DNA from: Gemmatimonadales bacterium UBA2982
Lineage (GTDB): Bacteria; Gemmatimonadota; Gemmatimonadetes; Longimicrobiales; Gaopeijiaceae
Length of the DNA: 64,000 bases
Direction: 5' to 3'
Assembly (NCBI GenBank): GCA_002347035.1
Contig: DEAM01000019.1
Coordinates: 1-64,000 of the forward strand
Shown: positions 18,032 through 26,043 of the stretch, piece after piece
Layout: each line of letters opens with the position of its first letter
Numbering within the stretch: the stretch's first letter is position 1
Notes under the pieces: generated by a model
What the model saw: only the letters and a program-made list of their open reading frames with translations
What the model was told of the DNA's origin: nothing
The model's database searches: none
Made by a program: the position numbers and the translations under genes

Positions 18032-18061
18032 TAAATATGCACTTTAAGTGCATTACGTCAA
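18032..18061 (-). promoter_or_regulatory. argG promoter with ArgR-like operator
   Basis: On the minus strand -35 TTGACG (18061-18056) and -10 TATTTA (18037-18032) are 18 nt apart; ATATTT at 17 nt is an alternative. Between them lies the perfect palindrome ATGCACTT-A-AAGTGCAT (18053-18037). It resembles an ARG box (TGNAT/ATNCA arms in AT-rich sequence), and argR ends just upstream. A repressor there would block polymerase. ArgR binding is inference. Confidence 0.6.
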
Positions 18062-18161
18062 TCCCCTCACCGACCCACCTATCCAGGTATCATAACGGTA
18101 AACCCTATAACTCGGTGCTTTTTATCCTGTATATTTCCTTAATACATACCTTGAGCTGGGT

Positions 18162-18620
18162 TCAGACCCCTTTCACGCCCGCCATCCTCTCTAGTCTTGC
18201 TCTCAGCACAGCGATTGAATCAGGATCCCGTAGAACAATGATGATGGTATCGTCGCCTGCTAGGGTGCCTATAACCTCTGGCCACTCCTCCCAATCGATC
18301 GCGGCTGCTACCGTCTGAGCTCCGCCTTTCATCGTGTGCACTACGAGGAGGTGACCCACACCGTCTGCACTGTGAAACAGCGTCGGAAGGAGTGACTCAA
18401 GAGTCGGTGTACTCTCCCATTCGTCAGGAACTGAATAGTGCCCTATTCCACCTGCGCCCGGAATCTTCACGAGACGAAGTTCGCGGATATCGCGAGACAA
18501 GGTCGCCTGAGTAACCTCAATCTCACGATCTTGCAGTAGCTCCCGCAGAACCTCCTGGCTGGTTACACGTTTTTCGCGCAGAACCGCGAGTATCTGAGCG
18601 TGACGATCCCGCTTACTCAC
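18162..18620 (-). CDS. argR: Arginine repressor
   Basis: ArgR is a hexameric repressor of arginine biosynthesis genes with arginine as corepressor. The N-terminal winged helix (SQEVLRELLQDREIEVTQATLSRDIRELRLVK) and the C-terminal arginine-binding domain with the GDDTIIIVLRD motif are both clear. It is 152 residues. Its ATG overlaps the thioredoxin stop (ATGA). It lies directly upstream of argG-argH, whose promoter carries a matching palindrome, so local control of argGH is likely. Confidence 0.94.
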   Translation of the reverse strand: MSKRDRHAQILAVLREKRVTSQEVLRELLQDREIEVTQATLSRDIRELRLVKIPGAGGIGHYSVPDEWESTPTLESLLPTLFHSADGVGHLLVVHTMKGGAQTVAAAIDWEEWPEVIGTLAGDDTIIIVLRDPDSIAVLRARLERMAGVKGV

Positions 18621-19066
18621 GCTACCACCCTTTCTACCAAGTCACGAACCAGCTCAGGCTCGAAGCCGACACTCCGCGCGATCTCTTCCCCTCCCCTGAA
18701 GATGATGAGGGTGGGAATGCTGCGGATCTCATAAGTCATTGCAATATCCGGAGCAGCATCTGTGTCCACCTTAGTCACGAGCATGTTTCCAATTTGCTCT
18801 CTGGCGATTTCGTCCAACATAGGTGCTACCATCTTGCAAGGTGCGCACCAATCTGCATAGAAGTCGACAAGAACCGGCACCCCGGCACTTAAAACCGTCG
18901 TTTCAAAATCATCTTGAGATATCTTCACAGGACGGTCTATTAGTATCCGGCGAGCGCATTCACCGCACTCAAGCCGATCCCCCAAAGAATCTAGTTGAAG
19001 CTGATTAAGTGCCTCACAGAAGCTGCAGCGCAGCATCACGGAACCCTGGCTATCAGTCGTAGTCAC
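18617..19066 (-). CDS. Thioredoxin with N-terminal zinc ribbon (TrxC type)
   Basis: This thiol-disulfide reductase of 149 residues has the redox motif DFYADWCAPCKMVAP. The N-terminal 40 residues contain two Cys pairs (CSFC and CGEC), the zinc ribbon of thioredoxin 2/TrxC. The cis-Pro region is IRSIPTLIIF. The start is a GTG at 19066 with AGAGG 7 nt upstream; an ATG at 19036 would also keep the zinc ribbon. It is coupled to argR by a 4-nt overlap. TrxC proteins act in oxidative stress and can be zinc-sensitive. Confidence 0.92.
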   Translation of the reverse strand: MTTTDSQGSVMLRCSFCEALNQLQLDSLGDRLECGECARRILIDRPVKISQDDFETTVLSAGVPVLVDFYADWCAPCKMVAPMLDEIAREQIGNMLVTKVDTDAAPDIAMTYEIRSIPTLIIFRGGEEIARSVGFEPELVRDLVERVVA

Positions 19067-19134
19067 TTATGAACCTCTGTTACTAAGCTCACTGCAGGGA
19101 AGAAGAGCTACTACCCTATTTCTAGAAAATAATG

Positions 19135-19164
19135 GGCCTCGCCCGGCAAAAGCCAAGCGAGGCC
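19135..19164. terminator. Intrinsic terminator after tRNA-Asn
   Basis: Two 13-nt arms, GGCCTCGCTTGGC and GCCGGGCGAGGCC on the minus strand, pair fully with two G-T wobbles around a TTTT loop. They are followed by CATTATTTTC. The position just past tRNA-Asn fits termination of the mdh/tRNA transcript. The structure is strong on both strands. Confidence 0.75.
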
Positions 19165-19176
19165 TTCTGGTCTTTA

Positions 19177-19249
19177 CTGGGGCGGCAGGGCTCGAACCTG
19201 CAACCTCCTGGTTAACAGCCAGGCGCTCTGCCAGTTGAGCTACACCCCA
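19177..19249 (-). tRNA. tRNA-Asn (anticodon GTT)
   Basis: This is a 73-nt tRNA. Acceptor stem TGGGGTG pairs with CGCCCCA (one T-G pair) and the discriminator is G. The anticodon stem CCTGG/CCAGG holds the loop CTGTTAA with anticodon GTT. The T arm contains GGTTCGAGC. CCA is not encoded. It lies 70 nt after mdh on the same strand. Confidence 0.97.
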
Positions 19250-19319
19250 TCTTCTTCATGGTAAGCGGCTCAAGTCTCGCTCTGCAGATAGCAATCGTCA
19301 ACGGCGCTTACGGACGGCC

Positions 19320-20258
19320 CTACTGGAGTGCCTCTAAGGCCTCCACTGTTGAGCGAACATGCCTTGCACTGGTCTCAAGTGCATCTCGCTCATTGTCGTC
19401 TAGCTGAACTTCAATAACCTGTTCAAGGCCGTTCTCTCCCAAGAGACATGGAACACCCAAATATATCCCACTCATCCCGAATTCTCCTTGCAGCCAGGCA
19501 GCACAAGGAAGAATACGGCGCTTGTCCTTTACGATCGCCTCAGCCATCTGCACGGCTGCAGCCGCTGGCGCATAATAAGCGCTCCCAGTCTTTAAATAAC
19601 CAACGATTTCACCCCCGCCCTTACGAGTTCGCTCGACGAGAGCATCAATCCGGTCCTGTTCGAGGAGCTGCGTGAGAGGGATACCACTCACGGAGGTGTA
19701 ACTGGCAAGCGGGACCATGGTATCTCCATGCCCTCCGAGCACGAGCGCCTGAATATCTTCTATACTGACATCGAGCTCGAGGGCGATAAACGATCGGTAT
19801 CGCGCAGTATCAAGCACACCTGCCATTCCGATAACACGCTCCCTGGGAAAACCTGATGTTTCCAGTGCCACCTGCGCCATCACGTCCAACGGGTTAGTCA
19901 CCATTATGATGATCGATTCAGGAGCAAGCCGCTTAATCTCACCTGTTACCGAGCGGATAACTGCAGCATTTGTCTTGAGTAGGTCGTCACGGCTCATACC
20001 GGGCTTACGTGCAATCCCTGCCGTCACGATGAAGATGTCAGCACCGGCAGACGATTCGTAGTCGTTACTGCCCGACACACGTGTATCAAAACCCTCTATA
20101 GGTGCACTCTCCCATTGGTCGAGACCCTTGCCCTGGGGAATCCCGTCTGCGATATCGACTAGAATTACTTCCCGGGCGAGCTCTTTTTGGGCCAGGAGCT
20201 GAGCGCAGGTAGCACCCACATGACCTGCTCCGACCACTGTAATCTTCTTGACGCTCAT
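19320..20258 (-). CDS. mdh: Malate dehydrogenase
   Basis: This enzyme interconverts malate and oxaloacetate with NAD in the TCA cycle. The protein is 312 residues and LDH-like. The NAD motif VVGAGHVGATCAQ is at the N-terminus. The substrate loop TAGIARKPGMSRDDLL contains the two Arg residues that make it an MDH rather than an LDH. TNPLDVM and the catalytic LGGHGDTMVPL follow. It is followed by tRNA-Asn and a strong terminator on the same strand. Confidence 0.96.
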   Translation of the reverse strand: MSVKKITVVGAGHVGATCAQLLAQKELAREVILVDIADGIPQGKGLDQWESAPIEGFDTRVSGSNDYESSAGADIFIVTAGIARKPGMSRDDLLKTNAAVIRSVTGEIKRLAPESIIIMVTNPLDVMAQVALETSGFPRERVIGMAGVLDTARYRSFIALELDVSIEDIQALVLGGHGDTMVPLASYTSVSGIPLTQLLEQDRIDALVERTRKGGGEIVGYLKTGSAYYAPAAAAVQMAEAIVKDKRRILPCAAWLQGEFGMSGIYLGVPCLLGENGLEQVIEVQLDDNERDALETSARHVRSTVEALEALQ

Positions 20259-20353
20259 AGCAGACGTCTGTTCTCCAAAGCACGTGTTTTCACGGTAGAT
20301 TCATGGCCTGCTGAAGCAGGCAGGAGGAGTCTAAGCGAACCCTGTTCGGTGGT

Positions 20354-21334
20354 CTACCCGCCGGTCTGAGATAGGGCGACCAGACCTCCTGATCCTGAGT
20401 CACTTCCCTGAATGAGGTAGTGGCGCTCGGGTTTCACTTCGAGTGTGTCCCGGATGTGCAAGGCAAGATCCTCTCCGGCTCGTAATGGGTCACGGAGGTT
20501 GGTTTGAAGGTCCCCGAACAAACATGGTCGAAGTTGGCCATCTGCAGTGAGACGCATGCGATTGCATCTGTCACAGTAGTTATGGCTCATTGGTGTGATA
20601 ACGCCAATCGTGCCTGGAGCACCTGGAAACTGATAGTACTCAGCCGGACCGTTACCAAACGGTCCGGGCACCGGCTCAAGCTTGTCGATTTCACGCACTC
20701 GGTGAAGCACTTCGGTGCAAGAAATGAACTGTTGAGCGCTAAGGTCAAGATTGGCACCTGTTGGCATCATCTCAATAAAGCGCACGTGCCAAGGATGCTT
20801 TCTAGTGATTTCTGCAAAATCCTGAATCTCGTCGTCATTCTCACCTTTAATCAGCACGACATTGATCTTGATTGGAGAGAACCCAACCTCCTCCGCAGCC
20901 GCAAGGCCTTCCATAATTCGGGGATATGAACCTGGGCGACGGGCAATCCTATCTACTCTGTCTTCTTGCAAAGAATCGAGAGACACGTTGAGTCGACTTA
21001 TCCCCGCTGCCTTAAGGGCATCTGCCTGTTCAGCAAGCAGGACAGCGTTAGTCGAGAGAGAAAGATCACGAATCCCCGGTACAGCCGCGAGCAGCCTTAC
21101 AAGCTCTGGAACGTCACGTCGTACCAGAGGCTCTCCACCAGTAATCCGCAACCTTTCGAGCCCCATCGGTGCCATGACCCGAACGATCTGTTCAATTTCC
21201 TCATAGCTAAGGAGTTCATCCCGCTGTAGCCATGGCAGGCCTTCTAGGGGCATGCAATAAACACAGCGAAGGTTGCACTTGTCCGTGATAGAGACGCGAA
21301 GGTACTCGACTGATCTCCCGAATTGGTCAATCAT
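20354..21334 (-). CDS. moaA: GTP 3',8-cyclase (molybdenum cofactor biosynthesis)
   Basis: MoaA is the radical-SAM enzyme that rearranges GTP in the first step of molybdopterin synthesis. The SAM cluster motif DKCNLRCVYCMP is at residues 18-29. The second cluster is held by the C-terminal CDRCNRMRLTADGQLRPCLFG, and the catalytic double-Gly tail is present (QTGG at the end). It is 326 residues. The ATG overlaps the moaE stop. No moaC is in the window. The cofactor is used by MsrP in this same window. Confidence 0.96.
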   Translation of the reverse strand: MIDQFGRSVEYLRVSITDKCNLRCVYCMPLEGLPWLQRDELLSYEEIEQIVRVMAPMGLERLRITGGEPLVRRDVPELVRLLAAVPGIRDLSLSTNAVLLAEQADALKAAGISRLNVSLDSLQEDRVDRIARRPGSYPRIMEGLAAAEEVGFSPIKINVVLIKGENDDEIQDFAEITRKHPWHVRFIEMMPTGANLDLSAQQFISCTEVLHRVREIDKLEPVPGPFGNGPAEYYQFPGAPGTIGVITPMSHNYCDRCNRMRLTADGQLRPCLFGDLQTNLRDPLRAGEDLALHIRDTLEVKPERHYLIQGSDSGSGGLVALSQTGG

Positions 21335-21795
21335 ATTGGGCGCTCCGCTAGTGAACCCGCTCGCTCAGGTGCTGCCGGCTTCATCCCCTCCACCCACTTA
21401 TCAGTACCGTCAGTGTAATGCTCCTTCTTCCAGATTGGGAGGCGTTTCTTGATCTCTTCAATGACGTACCTAGAGGCTTCGTATGCTTCTGCACGGTGTG
21501 GGCTGGAAACTGCTATAGCTACCGACACTTCGCCAATGGCTAGTTCGCCCACCCGGTGAACAATTGTAACTCGGTCCGTACCGCAACGCTTGACTACTTC
21601 ACTAGCGATCTCTTTCAGAACGGGAGTCGCCATTTCCTCGTAGGCTTCGTAGGTCATACCACTTACAGACCTTCCATCCGCATGATTTCGCACCACGCCA
21701 AGGAAGAGCAGAGCCGCTCCGTGGTCGTCTGCGCCCACACGAGCCAAAACCGCTATCGTATCAATTGGGTCGCTAGTAACCGCTACATGGATCAT
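21331..21795 (-). CDS. moaE: Molybdopterin synthase catalytic subunit
   Basis: MoaE forms molybdopterin synthase with MoaD and adds the dithiolene sulfurs. Motifs are LFLGVVRNHADGRSVSGMTYEAYEEMA, VHRVGELAIGEVSVAIAVSSPHRAEAYEA and the lysine-rich PIWKKEHYTDG. I chose the ATG at 21795: a perfect GGAGG lies 9 nt before it, inside the end of moaD, and the protein then has the usual 154 residues. A longer frame back to 21837 reads through moaD and is not supported. Confidence 0.95.
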   Translation of the reverse strand: MIHVAVTSDPIDTIAVLARVGADDHGAALLFLGVVRNHADGRSVSGMTYEAYEEMATPVLKEIASEVVKRCGTDRVTIVHRVGELAIGEVSVAIAVSSPHRAEAYEASRYVIEEIKKRLPIWKKEHYTDGTDKWVEGMKPAAPERAGSLAERPI

Positions 21796-21799
21796 TAGT

Positions 21800-22051
21800 T
21801 TACCCTCCTGCCACAGGAGGAATGAAGGCAACTTCATCCCCAGACTGCAAAGGGTCTGAGGGCAGGGCGTAATGGCGGTTCACTGCCACTGCTGGCTCTG
21901 TCGGCAATGAGTCGAAAGGAGCACCACGCCCCCTTAGCTCGAGCACCAAGTCAGCAACTGTCGAACCATTAGGTAGGTCGACATCCAGCCGCGGAGTACC
22001 TAGTAAATCACGATACGCGGCAAAGAAAAGTGCTCGAATAGACAACGGCAA
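21800..22051 (-). CDS. moaD: Molybdopterin synthase sulfur carrier subunit
   Basis: This is a small ubiquitin-like protein of 83 residues ending in the required Gly-Gly, on which thiocarboxylate is formed. The start is a TTG at 22051; a second TTG two codons on is possible, and there is no clear Shine-Dalgarno. The C-terminus GDEVAFIPPVAGG is typical. Four bases separate its stop from moaE. Confidence 0.93.
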   Translation of the reverse strand: MPLSIRALFFAAYRDLLGTPRLDVDLPNGSTVADLVLELRGRGAPFDSLPTEPAVAVNRHYALPSDPLQSGDEVAFIPPVAGG

Positions 22052-22128
22052 AGATGGAGGAGGGGCTCAGTTACCAAGGATGAAGAAATGAATCGACCGA
22101 GACGGACACGTCAACATTTCCTTTTAGG

Positions 22129-22674
22129 CTAGTGACTCCGTCCTCTTCTCGGCTCACGAACTCTTCCTCGCCGCGGCGCCTCACGCTGATTGTCTCGGAG
22201 CACCCTAATCCTACGTCCAATGTCCTCACGGAAAGCCTGCAGCTCCAACACCTGTGTAGGGTCAAGAACCGCCAATAAAGCCTCCTGTTCTTGCTCGAAT
22301 AGTTCTGCATCTCGGGCCCGAAGTTCCATCATCCTCTCTATAAGTCCTCGAGCTTCCTCCTGGTCGGCATTCCCGTCGAGCATCAGTGCCTCAACCCGCC
22401 GCCGGGCAGCCTCCTCACTCCTAGCGAGCTCCTGCCTCTGATTTTCAAACCCTCGAACCACCTGGGAAAGTTCTTCCGCTTGAGTCTCCTCCAACCCAAG
22501 ACGCTGTTGCATCATGCGCCCCATCTGAGCACGAATCCGTTGCTCTAGTTGTTCTCGGTCAGGACCCCTGCCACTTCCTCGACCTCCTCCGGGACGTTGT
22601 CCCTCGACGGGCGCCGCAATCAGCAGCATGGCTAAGAACGAGAAGATGACCGTGGATTTATTCTCAAACCTCAT
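22129..22674 (-). CDS. Spy/CpxP-like periplasmic protein
   Basis: This exported helical protein of 181 residues has a signal peptide (VIFSFLAMLLIAAPVEGQ, cut near residue 26), then a Gly/Arg-rich linker. Two long charged helices follow, in the LTxxQ-like style of Spy/CpxP and periplasmic metal sensors (RMMQQRLGLEETQAEELSQVV; ALLAVLDPTQVLELQAF). It ends in a very Arg-rich tail. It overlaps the anti-sigma gene and is third in a sigma/anti-sigma operon. It may be a stress chaperone or a sensor for the anti-sigma factor. It lacks the Cys/His clusters expected of a metal binder. Confidence 0.72.
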   Translation of the reverse strand: MRFENKSTVIFSFLAMLLIAAPVEGQRPGGGRGSGRGPDREQLEQRIRAQMGRMMQQRLGLEETQAEELSQVVRGFENQRQELARSEEAARRRVEALMLDGNADQEEARGLIERMMELRARDAELFEQEQEALLAVLDPTQVLELQAFREDIGRRIRVLRDNQREAPRRGRVREPRRGRSH

Positions 22675-23153
22675 GCTGTTCCCCCAGATGTAACTACCGA
22701 CAGTTCTTCTATTAGGTCGGCAAGAGTTTCATCACTCAGATTGTCAAAAGATGGTGCGCCAGCTACCAAGGCATCATCGGTTAACCAGATATCTCCTTCC
22801 TCTACTTCGTATGCGAAGTCGGGCACATTGTGGGCTGCGTTCCTGGGGGAATCCAAGGAGATCCCGATACCAAGTGCAAGTGCTGCTATCGCAGCCGCCG
22901 AAAGAGCCTGCCACTGCCATCTATAGAAAGAAAACTTTAGATCATCTATAACCACACGTGTTACTGATTCCTCTAGGTTGCCCGGCACTTCAGGTCGGCT
23001 TGCAAAGATCCTCTCGACTAACTCGAACTCTTCTCGACATGCAAAACAATCCGAGATATGGGATTCAACTAAACCAAGCTCATCCTCACCGAGTCTGTTA
23101 ATCACAAACTCAGGAATCAGCTCTCTGACTATGGCGCAGTTTTCAGAACTCAT
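22671..23153 (-). CDS. Anti-sigma factor (zinc-finger, single membrane span)
   Basis: This 160-residue protein has an N-terminal zinc-finger anti-sigma domain (CAIVRELIPEFV then HISDCFACREEFELV, the HxxxCxxC motif). One membrane span is at about residues 85-100 (ALSAAAIAALALGIGISL) and an acidic C-terminal periplasmic tail follows. It should hold the upstream ECF sigma factor inactive at the membrane. It overlaps the sigma gene (ATGA) and the Spy-like gene. Confidence 0.9.
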   Translation of the reverse strand: MSSENCAIVRELIPEFVINRLGEDELGLVESHISDCFACREEFELVERIFASRPEVPGNLEESVTRVVIDDLKFSFYRWQWQALSAAAIAALALGIGISLDSPRNAAHNVPDFAYEVEEGDIWLTDDALVAGAPSFDNLSDETLADLIEELSVVTSGGTA

Positions 23154-23707
23154 TTCATCAACTCCCTGAGCCGTCGGATTGCATGGAAGTAATTTGCGCG
23201 TGCTGCACCTTCACTTGATCCGATTACTCGTCCAATCTCTCTAAAGCTTAGTCCTTCTTCGATTCTTAGTGATAAGGAGAGTCTTTGTTTCTCAGGCAAA
23301 TTCTCCATCATGGTCCTGGCTCTGTCAGCCTCCAACGCTACCAGAGCAGTCTCGTCTGGCGCCATCTTCTCAGACCGAACCACCCCGGCTTCTTCGAAGG
23401 CAGTCTCATTCCTCCGCGCTTGCCGTCGTAGAGCCCCCCTCGCCTCGTTAGCAGTGATAGTTAAAAGCCAAGTACGAAAGGAGGCGTCGCCTCGGAATCT
23501 ATCAAGTGCCCTAAAGGCCTTCAGGAATGAATCCTGGACTACGTCCCGTGCCATATCATCCCCCTGCATTAGCGAGAGCGCCACTCGATATGCCGCGGCT
23601 TGGTGACGCCTTACAAGGACTCCGAGCGCTACCTCATCACCCTTAACTCCTCTCCCGATCAACTCTCGGTCAGTTAGCTCTGGGCACTCCCGCTCATTTT
23701 TCCTCAC
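23150..23707 (-). CDS. ECF-type RNA polymerase sigma factor
   Basis: This extracytoplasmic-function sigma factor has 185 residues and starts at a GTG. Region 2 is LVRRHQAAAYRVALSLMQGDDMARDVVQDSFLKAFRALDRFRGDASFRTWLLTI and region 4 is LPEKQRLSLSLRIEEGLSFREIGRVIGSSEGAARANYFHAIRRL. It is followed without gap by its anti-sigma factor and a Spy-like protein, so it probably controls an envelope-stress response and its own operon. Confidence 0.93.
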   Translation of the reverse strand: MRKNERECPELTDRELIGRGVKGDEVALGVLVRRHQAAAYRVALSLMQGDDMARDVVQDSFLKAFRALDRFRGDASFRTWLLTITANEARGALRRQARRNETAFEEAGVVRSEKMAPDETALVALEADRARTMMENLPEKQRLSLSLRIEEGLSFREIGRVIGSSEGAARANYFHAIRRLRELMK

Positions 23708-23772
23708 TGACTCTTAGATGCCAGCGGAGCCACAGCCGTTAAAGTGAGGCTCGTTCTTAGGGCCCTGTGCGC

Positions 23773-24072
23773 TCAGATCCCAAGTTCGTCTAGCTGCTCA
23801 ACCTGAGCCCTTACATGTTTTGAGGGCTTGAACACTGGGACCGATCGTGAAGGCACGCGAACCGGGTCTCCGGTTCGCGGATTCCGGGCTACACGAGTTT
23901 TACGCTTACGTACCTTGAACGTGCCAAAACCGCGGATTTCAATATTATCGCCATTAGCTAAAGCAAGCTTCACAGCGTTGAGGAAACCGTCGACAACGAG
24001 CGCGCAGTCCTTCTTCGTGATTCCCGGGCCGATAGCTTCTGCCACCTGCTCGACAAGGTCTGCCTTCGTCAT
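23773..24072 (-). CDS. HU/IHF family DNA-binding protein
   Basis: This 99-residue histone-like protein bends DNA as a dimer. It has the family start MTKADLVEQVAEAI, GFGTFKVRKRKTRVARNPRTG (the DNA-binding arm, including the Pro at its tip) and VFKPSKHVRAQV. Sequence alone does not separate HU from IHF here. It stands alone between carA and the sigma factor operon. Confidence 0.94.
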   Translation of the reverse strand: MTKADLVEQVAEAIGPGITKKDCALVVDGFLNAVKLALANGDNIEIRGFGTFKVRKRKTRVARNPRTGDPVRVPSRSVPVFKPSKHVRAQVEQLDELGI

Positions 24073-24199
24073 GCCCCCTCCAAAGCCGTATCGGTCTGCC
24101 GTTATGCCGACTGGGAAGCCACGGTAACGAGCACCCGCGGGGGCCGCAAGGTGGTCAGAGTCGTTGTGATAGATACACTTGGGACAACCTTCGACTTCG

Positions 24200-25315
24200 C
24201 TATTTCTGCCTGCTTCGTTCTCGCATCAATTCAATAAAGCGGTCGAATAAGTAGCGGCTATCATGAGGGCCTGGAGCCGCCTCAGGGTGATACTGAACTG
24301 ATAACACTGGTAACTCCTGATGCTCGACACCCTCGACAGTTCCATCGTATAGGTTGACGTGAGTGAGCCGCAGACCAGGAGCTCCTGGAATCTTATCACC
24401 CTCTCCTCCCCGCACGGCAAACCCATGATTCTGAGACGTGATCTCTACTGTTTGACGATCCAGATATTTCACAGGATGGTTCCCGCCATGGTGCCCAAAG
24501 GGAAGTTTAAAGGTAGATGCTCCGAAAGCTCGGCTGATGAGTTGGTGCCCAAGACAAATCCCAAAAATAGGTACGTCAGACTCAGCAAGGCCTAGAATGG
24601 CTCTTTCCGCCCCCCGCACAGCCGCCGGGTCACCGGGTCCGTTTGAAACGAATAAGCCATCAGGAGGATCATTAAGGATGTCGTCTACTGAGGTCTCTGC
24701 AGGAATTACCGTAACCCGACATCCCCGCTCGGCCAGCAACTTGGGAGAATGAGCCTTGACCCCGAAATCGTAGGCCAAGACATGAAATTGCTCATCGCCA
24801 ATAGCTGGGACCTCGTACGGTTCGTTCACGGAAACTCCGCATGCTAAATCGAGGCCCTCCATCAAAGGCTGATCGAGCACCTTTGAAAGCACATCTGCCT
24901 GCAACATCTCAACCGGTGCGATCGCACCTCGCATAGCCCCGTGGGCGCGTATATGCCTCGTCAGGGCACGTGTATCAACATCGGCGATGCCAGTGATGCC
25001 GCTATTTCTGAGATATTCATCGAGGCTACTTTCAGCGCGCCACGAGGAATAAGTCCTCGATGCTTCACGAACCACAAAGCCGGATACCTGAGGACGAGGT
25101 GATTCACAATCATTTGAGTTCACCCCATAGTTCCCGATTAAGGGGTACGTCATCGTGACTAGTTGACCAGTGTATGAAGGATCCGTGAGAACCTCCTGAT
25201 ACCCAGACATACATGTATTGAAGACAACCTCCCCGAACGTCAGCTTCCCGGCGCCAATCATATCTCCGTCAAAGCGGCGACCGTCCTCAAGTAATAGATA
25301 GGCTGTGCGTTCCAG
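24200..25315 (-). CDS. carA: Carbamoyl-phosphate synthase small (glutaminase) subunit, CTG start
   Basis: CarA releases ammonia from glutamine for carbamoyl phosphate, used in arginine and pyrimidine synthesis. The N-terminal domain shows LTFGEVVFNTCMSGYQEVLTDPSY. The glutaminase triad is in GICLGHQL and HPEAAPGP. An ATG at 25261 would delete the first strand of the fold. The frame continues upstream as ERTAYLLLEDGRRFDGD, the normal family N-terminus. The only initiator-like codon there is CTG at 25315, with GGAGGT 5 nt upstream. That gives 371 residues. carB is not adjacent. Confidence 0.95.
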   Translation of the reverse strand: MERTAYLLLEDGRRFDGDMIGAGKLTFGEVVFNTCMSGYQEVLTDPSYTGQLVTMTYPLIGNYGVNSNDCESPRPQVSGFVVREASRTYSSWRAESSLDEYLRNSGITGIADVDTRALTRHIRAHGAMRGAIAPVEMLQADVLSKVLDQPLMEGLDLACGVSVNEPYEVPAIGDEQFHVLAYDFGVKAHSPKLLAERGCRVTVIPAETSVDDILNDPPDGLFVSNGPGDPAAVRGAERAILGLAESDVPIFGICLGHQLISRAFGASTFKLPFGHHGGNHPVKYLDRQTVEITSQNHGFAVRGGEGDKIPGAPGLRLTHVNLYDGTVEGVEHQELPVLSVQYHPEAAPGPHDSRYLFDRFIELMRERSRQK

Positions 25316-25326
25316 TTTATACCTCC
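25313..25326 (-). promoter_or_regulatory. carA ribosome binding site with CTG start and overlapping mini-ORF
   Basis: The minus strand reads ATGGAGGTATAAACTG: the Shine-Dalgarno GGAGGT, 5 nt, then CTG, the probable carA start. The same stretch contains ATG GAG GTA TAA, a three-codon frame that ends one base before the CTG. Initiation at the mini-ORF could compete with or couple to carA translation; that is inference. Confidence 0.5.
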
Positions 25327-25458
25327 ATGCTGTGTCTCAGCGTGGCCAAAGCTATCCCCACCCCCCGAGGGGTCAACTCAGTAATGCGAGGCTTCGCACT
25401 GTATTCCACCCAGCGTTAGCTTCTGCGGCTACCACCTGATACTGGACCCACCGATTAC

Positions 25459-26043
25459 ATGGACACCGTCTTTGTTCACGCTGATGAATCTTGCCTCGGC
25501 AATCAGTTTAAGGAACGATCTAACCCAGGCGGTGCTGGAGGTCTGGTGGAAGTGTGGCGCGGAAGTACTTGGGAACGGCGTGACTACTGGACATCCGAAC
25601 CAGAGACCACAAATAACAGAATGGCCCTGAGAAGTGCTATCGAGGTACTCCGAGCTCTCAAGAAGCGATGTGAAGTAAGGTTTGTGTCCGATAGCCAGTA
25701 CCTATCCAAGGGTATAACGGAGTGGATGCCCTCGTGGAAGAGTAAGGGCTGGAAGCGGAAAGGTGGAGAGATTAAGAACATAGATCTCTGGAAGGAACTT
25801 GATCACGAGCTCAGGAGACACCAACTGAGGGCCGCTTGGGTTCGGGGACACACGGGACACCCCGAAAATGAATACGCTGACTTTCTAGCCACTCGTGCCG
25901 CGAGAGAGCAAACCAAATCTACGGGGCTAGTCTCTTCTGGATTCGAGGAATGGCTAGAGGGTCTTCGGGAGAAAGGGCAGTATTTAGACTACATGGAGTT
26001 CAGATCCCCCCTAGAGCGCTATCCTGAAGACCAGTCCCAATAA
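25459..26043 (+). CDS. rnhA: Ribonuclease HI-like protein with altered active site
   Basis: RNase HI degrades RNA in RNA/DNA hybrids. This 194-residue relative keeps the first Asp (HADESCLGN), the third acidic residue (FVSDSQYLSKGITEWM), the late His and last Asp (GHTGHPENEYADFLA), and the TTNNRM motif. The catalytic Glu that normally follows NNRM is Ala (NNRMALRSAIEVL). It also has a longer first hairpin and a C-terminal extension of about 40 residues. It may use another carboxylate or be a clade-specific variant. It diverges from carA. Confidence 0.85.
   Translation: MDTVFVHADESCLGNQFKERSNPGGAGGLVEVWRGSTWERRDYWTSEPETTNNRMALRSAIEVLRALKKRCEVRFVSDSQYLSKGITEWMPSWKSKGWKRKGGEIKNIDLWKELDHELRRHQLRAAWVRGHTGHPENEYADFLATRAAREQTKSTGLVSSGFEEWLEGLREKGQYLDYMEFRSPLERYPEDQSQ

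Noticed and set aside
17830..18042. N-terminal extension of argG by 71 codons
   Set aside because: The stretch contains the promoter-proximal leader with hairpins and a T-run. The ATG at 17829 has a good Shine-Dalgarno and gives the standard N-terminus.
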